A stretch of DNA of 64,000 nt, taken from Leisingera sp. SS27 (lineage in GTDB: Bacteria; Pseudomonadota; Alphaproteobacteria; Rhodobacterales; Rhodobacteraceae). Shown here piece by piece: positions 38,711-47,695 of the stretch (positions within the stretch are counted from its first letter, which is position 1; every line of letters starts with the position of its first letter). Both the position numbers and the translations under genes were made by a program. Below the pieces are notes generated by a model. It saw only the letters and a program-made list of their open reading frames with translations. It made no database searches and had not been told where the DNA came from. The DNA lies in NCBI RefSeq assembly GCF_028368855.1, contig NZ_JAQNCY010000001.1, forward strand, positions 992,001 to 1,056,000, read 5' to 3'.

Positions 38711-39457
38711 TCAGCTCTCATTCCCGCCTCCATGAAACAGATCCGCATAAGCATGCCAGGTAGCGTAGCCAAGCAGCGGAAAGATCACCGCAAGCCCCAG
38801 CAGCCCGGTCAGCACTCCCAGCCCGGTCAGCAGGGTGATCGCCGCCCCCCACCAGACCGACAGCCGGAAATTATGCGTGGCGGCGTTGAAGCTCAGCCCC
38901 ATGGCAGAGAAACCGTCGATCCGGCGCTCCACCAGCATCGGCAAGGAGAAGGCCGATACCGCAAACCCCAGCGCCGCAAACAAACCGCCGGTCAAGGACC
39001 CCGAAATCAGCAGCACCCAGCCCGCCGGCGTGCTGATCATCAGCACCAGCGTCTCAACAAAGCCGGCAAAGGGCCTGAGGCCATAGACGATGGCGAACAG
39101 CACCGTCGCTGCCCGGATCCAGGTCAGGGCAAACACCATCAGGATGGCGCCCACCAGCGCGATCTGACCTTTCGAGGCCACCTCGCGCCGACCGCGGGCC
39201 GCCGTGTACAGGCCGACCGTGGCGACAGGCCCGACCAGCACCCCGCCCGCCAGCAGCGGCAGCAGCATCCAGCCGGTGCCGGTTGCAGCCAGCAGCCAGA
39301 TTGCGATCCACCCCAGAAGCACCAGCGCAGCGCCATAAGCCAGCGAGTATCCGGGATTGTCGCGCAGATCGGTCCAGCCCGCCGCCAGCCAGCGCCGCAC
39401 CACGCGGGCGGGCGGCTCTGAAATGACCCGGGCCTTGGCGTACAGCGGTTCGGGCAT
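38711..39457 (-). CDS. DUF2189 membrane protein
   Basis: 248 residues, six spans. DUF2189 features: RRWLAAGWTDLRDNPGYSLAYGAALVLLGW at the N terminus and PMLVERRIDGFSAMGLSFNAATHNFR near residue 190. DUF2189 genes are often next to cytochrome oxidase genes; function unknown. GGAGG nine bases before ATG 39457 decides the start. It lies between the globin and ccoN genes on the same strand. Confidence 0.87.
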   Translation of the reverse strand: MPEPLYAKARVISEPPARVVRRWLAAGWTDLRDNPGYSLAYGAALVLLGWIAIWLLAATGTGWMLLPLLAGGVLVGPVATVGLYTAARGRREVASKGQIALVGAILMVFALTWIRAATVLFAIVYGLRPFAGFVETLVLMISTPAGWVLLISGSLTGGLFAALGFAVSAFSLPMLVERRIDGFSAMGLSFNAATHNFRLSVWWGAAITLLTGLGVLTGLLGLAVIFPLLGYATWHAYADLFHGGGNES

Positions 39458-39490
39458 GTCAGCTATCCTCCGCACAACACGCACCCCGGG

Positions 39491-39910
39491 TCATGTCAGC
39501 ACCGGCGGCGCATCCGCCTCGCGCCGGAAGTTTTCCAGCCCGTAGGACAACCCCTTGCCGATGCGGTCTGCCAAGGCGGCAAAGGCCTTAGCAGTCTCCG
39601 GCTTCAGTTCCCGCTCCGCGGTGTCGCGGAACAAGGCCAGCCAGATCGTGAAATGCTCCGTTTGGATCCTGGGATTGGCCAGATGAACCTGCATTGGATT
39701 GCCCGAATATCCAGGCTCTCGCAGGATCGCCCCGCGCCAGAAGGCAGCGATGCGCGCCTCATGCTCCGGCCAGTCAGTGACCGCGGCATTGAACACCGGC
39801 CCCAGAACAGCATCCGCGCGGACCCGGGAATAAAAACGGGCGACAACCAAGGCAATCTCATCGGCTGTCACCTTGAACAACCAAGGCTGCTTGTGCGGCG
39901 AATCCTTCAT
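39491..39910 (-). CDS. Group III truncated hemoglobin
   Basis: 139 residues. Group III (trHbP) pattern: VVARFYSRVRADAVLGPVFN, FWRGAILREPGYSGNPMQVHLA with the proximal-side region, and HFTIWLALFRDTAE. Such globins bind oxygen and nitric oxide and are thought to protect from NO in microaerobic cells. Start at 39910 has GGAGAGG upstream. First gene of the unit that continues with DUF2189 and ccoNOQP; an NsrR-like palindrome lies 41 bases upstream. Confidence 0.88.
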   Translation of the reverse strand: MKDSPHKQPWLFKVTADEIALVVARFYSRVRADAVLGPVFNAAVTDWPEHEARIAAFWRGAILREPGYSGNPMQVHLANPRIQTEHFTIWLALFRDTAERELKPETAKAFAALADRIGKGLSYGLENFRREADAPPVLT

Positions 39911-39951
39911 GGCACCTCTCCATACATGCACGCCGCATTCATGTATCACAA

Positions 39952-39974
39952 AATAGGTATTGTAAAGTCGTATT
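39952..39974. promoter_or_regulatory. NsrR-like operator upstream of the globin-cco unit
   Basis: AATAGGTATTG (39952-39962), one T, then AAAGTCGTATT (39964-39974). It shares AATAGGTATT with the palindrome at 34514 and has the same 11-1-11 layout; the right half matches the expected inverse AAATACCTATT at 8 of 11 positions. Confidence 0.6.
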
Positions 39975-40072
39975 TAAATCTTGAACAGGACTGGCTATGG
40001 CGCCAGGCACTTTCCAAGCGTCTGCGAAACAGCTCCGGAGGCAGAGGTTCAGGCTAGGATCTACGGCTCATG

Positions 40073-40101
40073 CTGCCCCGGGCATTCAGGGCCCGGGGCA
40101 G
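40073..40101. terminator. Strong hairpin between the globin unit and potD
   Basis: CTGCCCCGGGC pairs perfectly with GCCCGGGGCAG around a 7-base loop. On the minus strand it follows potD; the T run is poor, so termination is likely but not certain. Confidence 0.6.
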
Positions 40102-40125
40102 TTGTCTTGGCCGTAAACAGGGGCA

Positions 40126-41163
40126 TCACTTCTTCAGGTTGGTCCAGATCTGATCATAGACCGCTTGGGTTTCCTGGTTGCAGACCTCGATGAACACGCC
40201 CTCACCCGCATTTGCATGGGGGTTCTTTTCCGGCTGCGCAGCCAGCGATGGATTGAGATGTTCGCTCACGCCGGTCACCCCAGCATTATACTGCGCATAG
40301 TTCGTGACTGCGGCGATGTTTTCAGGCTCCAGCAGGAAATCCATGAACTTCAGCGCGTTTTCCCGGTTGGGAGCGTCTTTCAGCAGCACAACATTGTCCA
40401 TCCAGGCAACATAGCCCTGGGTCGGATAGGCGTATTCCACATTGGCGCCTTCCTCACGCGCCTTGGCAGCGAAACCGTCGTAGATCTGCCCGACAGCCGC
40501 ATCGCCTGACACCAGAACCTCTTTGGCGGTGTCCGAGTTGAAAGACGCCCAATGCTGCTTGGCGTTCTGCAGCATGGCATTCAGCGCCTTCAGCTGCTCC
40601 CTGTCGGTGGAGCACTGCGGGATGCCCATATGCAGAGAGGCCATCGCCATCACCTCGCCCTGGCTGTCCAGCATGTTGATCTTGCCCGACAGCTCTGCCG
40701 GGGGCTCAAACAGAATGGCAGTGGTCTGGATATCGCCGCTGTAGGCGTCCCGGTTGACCGCAAAAGAGGTGGAGCCCCACTGGTAGGGGATCGAGGAAGC
40801 GCGGCCCGGGTCAAAGCTGGGGTCGGCCCATTCCGGGGCGATGTTGCCCTTGTTCGCCAGTTCGCCGTCAGCGATGGTGTCCAGCAGGCCCTCACCCGCC
40901 ATTATGCTGACCATGTAGTCGCCCGGTACAGCCACATCGTAAGTGCCCATTCCGCCGGCCTTCAGCGTTGCCAGCATCGATTCATTGGAATCGTAGGTGT
41001 CCATGGTCACCTCAATGCCGGTCTCGGCGGTGAACTTGTCCAGCACCTCCTGCGGCATGTATTCGAACCAATGGTACAGCACCAGTTTGCCCTCGGCGGC
41101 GGCGGCGTTGGCAGCAACACTCAGTGCAAGGGCTGCGGCGCTGGATTTCAGCAGGTTTTTCAT
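40126..41163 (-). CDS. potD: Polyamine ABC transporter binding protein (PotD/PotF type)
   Basis: 345 residues. Signal peptide MKNLLKSSAAALALSVAANA with cleavage near AAA-AEG, then LVLYHWFEYMPQEVLDKFTAETGIEV, YDVAVPGDYMVSIM and SIPYQWGSTSFAVN, the order of PotD/PotF proteins. Periplasmic capture of spermidine or putrescine is the known role; the exact ligand is not readable. Start at 41163 after GGAGG. Last gene of potA-B-C-D. Confidence 0.92.
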   Translation of the reverse strand: MKNLLKSSAAALALSVAANAAAAEGKLVLYHWFEYMPQEVLDKFTAETGIEVTMDTYDSNESMLATLKAGGMGTYDVAVPGDYMVSIMAGEGLLDTIADGELANKGNIAPEWADPSFDPGRASSIPYQWGSTSFAVNRDAYSGDIQTTAILFEPPAELSGKINMLDSQGEVMAMASLHMGIPQCSTDREQLKALNAMLQNAKQHWASFNSDTAKEVLVSGDAAVGQIYDGFAAKAREEGANVEYAYPTQGYVAWMDNVVLLKDAPNRENALKFMDFLLEPENIAAVTNYAQYNAGVTGVSEHLNPSLAAQPEKNPHANAGEGVFIEVCNQETQAVYDQIWTNLKK

Positions 41164-41183
41164 GTGTTTCCCTCCAGGTTGGA

Positions 41184-41993
41184 TCATTTTGTGTTGTCGG
41201 ATTTGCTGACGAAGTAGCTGATGGTGACCATCACGATTGAGATGCTCAGCAGCATGGTCGAAATCGCCATGATATTGGGTTTGATGCCCTGCTTGACCGA
41301 GCCGAAGATCGCGGTGGGCAGGGTCTCGACACCTGCACCCTTGACGAAATTGGTGATGATGAAGTCATCCAAGCTGACGATGAAGGCCAAGAGGAAGCCG
41401 GAGATGATGCCCGGCGCCATCAGCGGCATAAGGATTTTGGTGAAGGCCTGCCGCCGGGTGGCATACAGATCCATCGCCGCCTGCTCGAAACTGTCCTCGA
41501 TCCCCTGCATCCGGGCCGAAATCGGCAGATAGGCAAACGGGATGCAGAAGGCGATATGGGCCACCAGAATGGTCATGTAGCCGCGGGTGAAGCCGATCGC
41601 GTTGAAGAAGATCAGCGTGGCAACCGCCGTTACGATCTCCGGCACCATCAGGGGCAGCGAGATCAGGCCGAAAGACACCGTGCGAAGCTTGAAGTTCCCG
41701 CCCCGGACCATGGCAGTTGCCGCGAGGGTCGCAATTGCCGTGCTCGCCGTGGCCGCGATAATGGCGATGGTGAAGCTGTTGAAGGCAGCAACCTTGAACT
41801 TCTCGCTTTCCGGCCCGGTGAACACCTCGGCGTACCAGCGCAAGGAGATCCCCTCCCAGTTGGTGATCGATTGGGAAGCGTTGAAGCTGTAGATGGTGAC
41901 AATCACCAGCGGCGCATAGAGAACCACCAGACACAGGAGAGTGATGGAGCGGAAGCCCTTGTAGGCTTTGATATTGTCATTCACATGCGCCAT
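41184..41993 (-). CDS. potC: Polyamine ABC permease (PotC/PotI type)
   Basis: 269 residues, six spans, with [13 protein letters not shown] near the N terminus and the EAA loop [26 protein letters not shown]. Second permease of the pot system, three bases after the first permease gene. Confidence 0.93.
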   Translation of the reverse strand: MAHVNDNIKAYKGFRSITLLCLVVLYAPLVIVTIYSFNASQSITNWEGISLRWYAEVFTGPESEKFKVAAFNSFTIAIIAATASTAIATLAATAMVRGGNFKLRTVSFGLISLPLMVPEIVTAVATLIFFNAIGFTRGYMTILVAHIAFCIPFAYLPISARMQGIEDSFEQAAMDLYATRRQAFTKILMPLMAPGIISGFLLAFIVSLDDFIITNFVKGAGVETLPTAIFGSVKQGIKPNIMAISTMLLSISIVMVTISYFVSKSDNTK

Positions 41994-41996
41994 GGC

Positions 41997-42926
41997 TCAG
42001 CCCCCTGCCTTGTCTGCTTTGGCCTGCTGGCGGGCGGAGAACATCAGGATGATCAGCACCATGGTCAGCAGGATCATTGAGGCGGCGGCGCCGAACGGCC
42101 AGTTGCCCGCATTGCCCTTGAACTGCTCCTCGATCAGGGAGCCGATCATGAAGTTCTTGGCGCCGCCCAGAAGATCCGGCGCCAGGAAGGAGCCCATCGA
42201 GGGGACGAACACCAGGATGCAGCCCGCTACCACGCCCGGTTTCACCGCAGGCAGCACGATGCGGCGCAGGGTGGTCCACTTGCTGGCGTAAAGATCCGCC
42301 GCAGCCTCAGACAGCGAGAAGTTGTAGCGCTCCACAGCGGCATAGACTGGCAGCACCATGAACGGCAGGTAGGAATAGAACAGCCCCAGCTGCACTGCGA
42401 AGTTGGTGTTGACGATGTGAATGGGGCTGTCGATCAGCCCGGTGCCGATCAGGAAGTCATTCAGCGGCCCTTGGTCGCGCAGCAGGAACTTCATGCTGAC
42501 AGTGCGGATCAGCAGGTTCACCCAATAGGGAATGGTGATCAGGAACACCCAGACAGGGCGCACGTTTTCAGGCCGTGTGGCAATGAAATAGGCGGTCGGG
42601 AAGCCGATCACCAGGCTGAGCAGCGTCGCTGCCCCGGCCTGCCAGATCGAGCGCCAGAAGATAGTGATATAGGTCCATTCGATCGTGGGCGGCTCATCCC
42701 CGAACAACCCGCGGTCAAAGAAGAACTGGTCATAAGCCGCCAGGGAAAACTCCCAGATCACCCCGCCGCGGAATTCCTTAGTCAGGAAGGAATAGATCAG
42801 CATCATGCAGACGGGACCCAGCACAAAGATGCCGAGCACCGCCCAGGAGGGCAGCAGCAGCCAGCCGCGGGCGTCCTTGTAGGTATCTGCGCGGGCCGAG
42901 CCGCCGCTTGCTGCGCCTGCTGCCAT
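41997..42926 (-). CDS. potB: Polyamine ABC permease (PotB/PotH type)
   Basis: 309 residues, six spans; WLLLPSWAVLGIFVLGPVCMMLIYSF at the N terminus and the EAA loop SEAAADLYASKWTTLRRIVLP. The ATG at 42926 overlaps the potA stop by four bases. Confidence 0.93.
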   Translation of the reverse strand: MAAGAASGGSARADTYKDARGWLLLPSWAVLGIFVLGPVCMMLIYSFLTKEFRGGVIWEFSLAAYDQFFFDRGLFGDEPPTIEWTYITIFWRSIWQAGAATLLSLVIGFPTAYFIATRPENVRPVWVFLITIPYWVNLLIRTVSMKFLLRDQGPLNDFLIGTGLIDSPIHIVNTNFAVQLGLFYSYLPFMVLPVYAAVERYNFSLSEAAADLYASKWTTLRRIVLPAVKPGVVAGCILVFVPSMGSFLAPDLLGGAKNFMIGSLIEEQFKGNAGNWPFGAAASMILLTMVLIILMFSARQQAKADKAGG

Positions 42927-44017
42927 CAGTCCATCAGGAGGCGCCCGGCCCCCAGCTCCATGTTGACGAAAATCTCGCTGCCCGGCTCAAAGATCCGCTT
43001 GTTGCCGCGGTCGGAATTGGAAGTGCGCACGATGAACTGCGGCCCCTCGGCCAGATCAACCAGCGTGCTGATGTCGGTGCCCACGAAAATATTCTCGGCC
43101 ACCCGGCCCTTGAGGCTTTCAGTCTCCACCGGCACGTCGGACATGAACAGCCGCTCGGGCCGCACCGACATATGCACCTTGGCACCCTCACCGATGCCGT
43201 CAACCGAATTGCAGGTAAGTGCATGGCCGCCGCCCAAGTGGCAGACTGCGCGGCCATTGCGGACCTCATCGACAGACACCTCCAACAGGTTGGTTTCACC
43301 GATAAAGTCCGCCACGAACATGTTGCGCGGCCTTTCGTAAATTTCGGTCGGGGAACCCAGCTGCTGCATCTCCCCTGCCGACATCACCGCGATGCGGTCG
43401 GACATGGTCAGCGCTTCCTCCTGATCGTGGGTCACGAAGATGAAGGTGATCCCGGTTTCCCGCTGCAAGTGCTTCAGCTCCAGTTGCATGGCCTTGCGCA
43501 GCTTCAGGTCCAGCGCCGACAGCGGCTCATCCAGAAGCAGGACTTTTGGCTGTGGCGCCAGCGCTCGCGCCAGCGCCACACGCTGCTGCTGGCCGCCTGA
43601 GAGCTGAGACGGTTTGCGGGCAGCGAATTGCGACAGCTGGACCAGTTCCAGCATCTCACCTGCCCGTTTGCGGGCGGCGGCTTTGGTTTTGCCGCGCATT
43701 TCCAGGCCAAAGGCCACATTGTCCAGAATGGTCATATGCGGGAACAGCGCGTAGTTCTGGAAAACTGTGTTCACCGGCCGCAGGTGCGGCGGCAGGCTTT
43801 CAATCTCGTCGCCATAAAGCAGGATCTCGCCCTCGGTCACATCCTCGAACCCGGCGATCATCCGCAACAGCGTGGTCTTGCCGCAGCCCGAGGGGCCCAG
43901 CAGGGTGAAAAACTCATTGTCCTTGATCGTCAGCGATATCCGCTTGAGGGCGGTGAAGTCCCCATAGCGTTTGACTGCATTGCGCACATCAATCGCATCT
44001 GTCTTGTTGCCAGGCAC
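42926..44017 (-). CDS. potA: Polyamine ABC ATPase (PotA/PotG type)
   Basis: 363 residues. Walker A GPSGCGKTT, signature LSGGQQQRVALARAL, Walker B VLLLDEPLSALD, switch His in FVTHDQEEAL; a TOBE-type C-terminal domain follows (VRPERLFMSDV). A GTG at 44017 has GGGGAGG five bases upstream and gives the family N terminus (DAIDVRNAVKRYGD); an ATG at 44056 keeps the frame but lacks a ribosome site. First gene of the pot operon. Confidence 0.93.
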   Translation of the reverse strand: MPGNKTDAIDVRNAVKRYGDFTALKRISLTIKDNEFFTLLGPSGCGKTTLLRMIAGFEDVTEGEILLYGDEIESLPPHLRPVNTVFQNYALFPHMTILDNVAFGLEMRGKTKAAARKRAGEMLELVQLSQFAARKPSQLSGGQQQRVALARALAPQPKVLLLDEPLSALDLKLRKAMQLELKHLQRETGITFIFVTHDQEEALTMSDRIAVMSAGEMQQLGSPTEIYERPRNMFVADFIGETNLLEVSVDEVRNGRAVCHLGGGHALTCNSVDGIGEGAKVHMSVRPERLFMSDVPVETESLKGRVAENIFVGTDISTLVDLAEGPQFIVRTSNSDRGNKRIFEPGSEIFVNMELGAGRLLMD

Positions 44018-44391
44018 TTGCGCCTCCCCTCTGCCGCGTGTCGTTAAATCCAGCATAGGAAGGGCGGAGGGCTGCTTTAAGAATTGACTCCCTCAGCAAA
44101 TGTTAGTCTCTGCCTAACCTTCTAAAATGCAGCCCAGCCAGAGCCTTAGAAAGATCTTCAAAAGATGCTGCGGCTGGTTTGCCTCAGCTCTGGCCTGCCG
44201 GTTTCGCAAGATGGCAAGGGACGCGGTCAGCCGGATCACCACCAGCTATCCACCAACGCAATTCCCCGCGCTGAACGGGAACTTGTCGGCCGGACACAGG
44301 CCGCGCGACCAGGTAAATGGCCTCGGCAATAGTCGCCGCGCCGATCCGCCCGGGGGCATCAAGTCAGGCGGCCATTGCCGTGCCGTGTTTC
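44018..44391. other. Intergenic region between argE-like gene and potA
   Basis: No credible gene. The stretch 44057-44130 is AT-richer and should contain the pot promoter on the minus strand. No clear terminator of the upstream gene was found. Confidence 0.4.
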
Positions 44392-45531
44392 TCAAGTTGT
44401 CAAATCGTCCAGAATCCGGTCCATCATGGCGTCGCAGGCGGCAAGCTGGCTCAGCTCCAGATATTCGTCAGGTTTGTGCCCCTGCCCCTCCATCGAACCC
44501 GGACCGCAGACCACAGTGGGCACACCCAGCTGGTCAAAGAACCCGGCCTCTGTGCCAAAGGCGACCTTGGCGGCGGTATTGCTCTGGGCGAGCTTCTGCG
44601 CAAAAGGGACGACAGGGCTGTCTGCAGGCACGTCCAGGCCGGGATAAGCGTTGCACTGCTCCACCTCGATACGGGCCTCAGCCGGGTAACGCCTGCTGGC
44701 CCGTTCTGCGGCGGCCTGTATGCGGGCCAGAATGTCCGCACTGCGGTCGGCCGCCAGATGCCGGTACTCAAATGTCAGTTCCGCACGGTCCGGCACGATG
44801 TTGAGCGCGGTGCCGCCGTTCATCTTGCCAACATGCACGGTGGAGTACGGCACCGCATAGGCCGCATCCCGCGCGCCATTGGCGGCAAAATCCTGTTGCA
44901 GCGCACGCAGTTCAGCCAAGAAATCCCCGGCCAAGTGCAATGCATTGGTGAAATTCGGCGCCAGGGCAGAATGGCCGGCTTCACCATGGCACACCGCGCG
45001 CAGGGCCGCTTTACCCTTGTGCCCAATGGCGACTTCCATCCCTGTTGGCTCCCCCACGAAACAGGCGCGCGGCTGGCCGATCAGCGGCGCCAGGCGTTCC
45101 AGCATCTCTTGGATCCCGACACAGCCGACCTCCTCGTCGTAGGACAGCACGATCTTCAGCGGCTCTTTCAGATCCGCCTTCGCCGCCCGGTCTGCCAATG
45201 CCAAGACACTGGCGGCAAAGCCCTTCATATCAGTGGTACCGCGGCCGTAGACGCGGTCTCCGTCCCGGGTCAGCCGGAAGGGATCGCGGGTCCAGTGCTG
45301 CCCATCCACGGGCACCACATCGGTGTGGGCAGACAGCAGGACTCCCTGCCCCGCCGGGCCTTTCTCGGCGTAAAGCCCGGTCTTGGCGCCATCCGGCGAC
45401 GGCAGCCGCATCACAGCGAAACCGCGCTCAATCAGGAAACCTTCCGCATAGGCGGCAAGCTTCAAATTGGAATTGCGGCTGACCGTGTCGAACCCGGTCA
45501 GCCGCTCCAGTATGTCCAGCGTCGCTGTCAT
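44392..45531 (-). CDS. argE: Acetylornithine deacetylase (ArgE, M20 family)
   Basis: 379 residues. Metal-site motifs of the M20 family: LLSAHTDVVPVDG, YGRGTTDMKGFAAS, SYDEEVGCVG, FVGEPTGM and GTEAGFFDQLG. ArgE-type enzymes remove acetyl from N-acetylornithine; in this setting, directly after an amine-oxidising flavoprotein gene (2 bases) and before pot genes, it may act on another acylated amine. The ArgE label is family-level. Confidence 0.87.
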   Translation of the reverse strand: MTATLDILERLTGFDTVSRNSNLKLAAYAEGFLIERGFAVMRLPSPDGAKTGLYAEKGPAGQGVLLSAHTDVVPVDGQHWTRDPFRLTRDGDRVYGRGTTDMKGFAASVLALADRAAKADLKEPLKIVLSYDEEVGCVGIQEMLERLAPLIGQPRACFVGEPTGMEVAIGHKGKAALRAVCHGEAGHSALAPNFTNALHLAGDFLAELRALQQDFAANGARDAAYAVPYSTVHVGKMNGGTALNIVPDRAELTFEYRHLAADRSADILARIQAAAERASRRYPAEARIEVEQCNAYPGLDVPADSPVVPFAQKLAQSNTAAKVAFGTEAGFFDQLGVPTVVCGPGSMEGQGHKPDEYLELSQLAACDAMMDRILDDLTT

Positions 45532-45533
45532 CG

Positions 45534-47603
45534 TCAGTCCACGGCCAGCTCGGTGATTTCGCGGCGGAAAGGCAGCGCGTCACCGATGTCCGGCCCGTCA
45601 AGCTCCCGCGCATAGCGGTGGCCCGCATAGGTCGCCCAGGCAATCGGACCCGGCGCACTGGCGTCGCCGATGATCTTGACCGACTTGATGCCGGCATCCG
45701 CCCAGTCCGCGTCGCGGGCGCGCAGATCCTCGTAGATGCTGTCGTTGCCCGTGCGCGAGGCGACCATCACAACCGCATCCGCCTCGATGTTCCAGGCGCG
45801 GTCCGTGTAGGTGCAATTGCTGATCACATGGCCCGGGTGGATTTCCGTCACCCCGCGGTTCAGCACGATCTCCACCCCGGCCTCAACAAGGCGCGGATGA
45901 ATGGCAACCTGTTCCAGCGTATTGTTGGTCCAGTCGCTGACAAAAGCCGAGGGCGTTACCAGCGTTACCTGCGCACCTTTGGAGGCCAGCAGTTCGGCCA
46001 GAACCCCGCCCATATAGTAATGGTCGTCGTCATAGACCACCACGCGGCCTTCGGGGATGGTGCCATCCATCAGATCGTCGGGGGTATAGACCTTTGCACC
46101 CTCACCAATCGGCATCGGCACCACATGCTGGCGGGAAACCCCGTCCCGGCGCCAGGTGGAACCGGTGGCGATACAGATGTTTTCAAAGCCGAACTCCAGA
46201 ATACTGTCCGCATCCAGCGGGCTTTCGCGGTAGATCTCCACATTCGGGCGCTGGCTCAGCTGATAGTCGCGGTAGTCCACCACACGGCCCCAGGCGTTCA
46301 GTCCCGGCAGCTGGCGTTCGCGGGTGACACGGCCGCCGATCACGTCCTTCGCCTCGGCCACCGCCACGTCATAGCCGCGGCGGCACAGCGCCCAGGCCGC
46401 TTCCAGTCCTGCCGGGCCTGAGCCGACGACCAGCACGTTGGAGCTTTCGCCCTTGGTGTTCATCTTCTCCGGATGCCAGCCCTTGCGCCATTCCTCCATG
46501 AAGGTCGGGTTCTGGGTGCAGCGGCTGATCGACATGGTCATGTCGCCGGTAATGCAGATGTTGCAGCCGATGCATTCACGAATATCCTCGATCCGGCCTT
46601 CCTCGATCTTCTTCGGCAAGAAAGGATCGGCAATCGAAGGCCGCGCACAGCCGATGAAATCGAGCGTGCCGGATTTAACCATCTTGGCCATCACATCCGG
46701 GCTGGTGAAGCGGCCGACACCGACGATGGGCTTATCGGTCAGCTCATGAATGCCGCGCACCAGATGTTCCTGCGCAGCTTCCTCCTTGAAACGGGACGGG
46801 CCGGAACAATCCTCCCACGTCCCCTGCGCCAGGTCCCACAGGTCCGGCAGGTTTTTGTTCATCTCGATGTAATCGCGCACCTCGGCGTTGGAGAAACCCA
46901 GTTCCCCGATGGTCTCGTCCAGCGAAACCCGCAGGGTGATTGCCATGGTATCGCCCACGGCGTCGCGCATGTCCGCAATCACTTCCTGGCTGAACCGCGC
47001 CCGGTTCTCCAGACTGCCGCCGTATTCATCCGACCGCTGGTTGGTCGCCCGGCTCAGGAAGTGCTGGAAGATGCCGAACCCATGCGCGCCATAAAGGCAG
47101 ATCAGATCAAACCCCGCCTCTTTCGACCGTTTCGCCGCATTCACGAACCAGCGGCGCAGGTCCTTGATGTCCTGCTTGTCCAGCGCACGGGCCTGCACCG
47201 GGTCATTGGTGAAGGTGCGGATCGGCAGCGCAGAGGGCGCAAGCGGCACCTCCTTGGAATAAAGGTTCGGACCATTGATCCCGGAATAGGCCAGCTGGAT
47301 CCCGGCCAGCGCACCGTGGGTCTTCATCCGCTCCGACATCTTCCTGAGCTGCGGGATGTCTTTGTCCTCCCACAGGCGCAGTTCGATGAAGGGCGTGATT
47401 TCCGAAGTGTGATGCATCTCGCACTGTTCGGTGAAGATCACGCCCCAGCCGCCCTCCGCCTTGATGCCCCGCATCGCTGCCGCCGCAGAGGGGTCCCTGT
47501 AGCCGCCGCCGTTGCAGTGGGGCACCTGGTAAAAGCGGTTCTTGGCGGTGAGCGGGCCGATCTTCATCGGCTCGAACAGAATATCATAACGGGGATCGCG
47601 CAA
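45534..47603 (-). CDS. Trimethylamine/dimethylamine dehydrogenase-like flavoprotein
   Basis: 689 residues. Old-yellow-enzyme barrel with FMN (RFYQVPHCNGGG; the Cys matches the one that binds FMN covalently in trimethylamine dehydrogenase), a 4Fe-4S site (CIGCNICI ... RCTQNP), and a nucleotide-binding C-terminal half (VLVVGSGPAGLEAAW). It probably oxidatively demethylates an N-methylated amine. The start is a TTG at 47603 with AAGGAG seven bases before; MRDPRYDILFEPMKIGP matches the family N terminus. Substrate unknown. Confidence 0.88.
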   Translation of the reverse strand: MRDPRYDILFEPMKIGPLTAKNRFYQVPHCNGGGYRDPSAAAAMRGIKAEGGWGVIFTEQCEMHHTSEITPFIELRLWEDKDIPQLRKMSERMKTHGALAGIQLAYSGINGPNLYSKEVPLAPSALPIRTFTNDPVQARALDKQDIKDLRRWFVNAAKRSKEAGFDLICLYGAHGFGIFQHFLSRATNQRSDEYGGSLENRARFSQEVIADMRDAVGDTMAITLRVSLDETIGELGFSNAEVRDYIEMNKNLPDLWDLAQGTWEDCSGPSRFKEEAAQEHLVRGIHELTDKPIVGVGRFTSPDVMAKMVKSGTLDFIGCARPSIADPFLPKKIEEGRIEDIRECIGCNICITGDMTMSISRCTQNPTFMEEWRKGWHPEKMNTKGESSNVLVVGSGPAGLEAAWALCRRGYDVAVAEAKDVIGGRVTRERQLPGLNAWGRVVDYRDYQLSQRPNVEIYRESPLDADSILEFGFENICIATGSTWRRDGVSRQHVVPMPIGEGAKVYTPDDLMDGTIPEGRVVVYDDDHYYMGGVLAELLASKGAQVTLVTPSAFVSDWTNNTLEQVAIHPRLVEAGVEIVLNRGVTEIHPGHVISNCTYTDRAWNIEADAVVMVASRTGNDSIYEDLRARDADWADAGIKSVKIIGDASAPGPIAWATYAGHRYARELDGPDIGDALPFRREITELAVD

Positions 47604-47695
47604 TTTCCATCTCCTTCGGTGCAAGAGCCCCACAAAGGTACAGGACCGGCCCAAAGGCGAAAGTTGCGCTTACGGAAGCATTGATTAGCCGTCGC

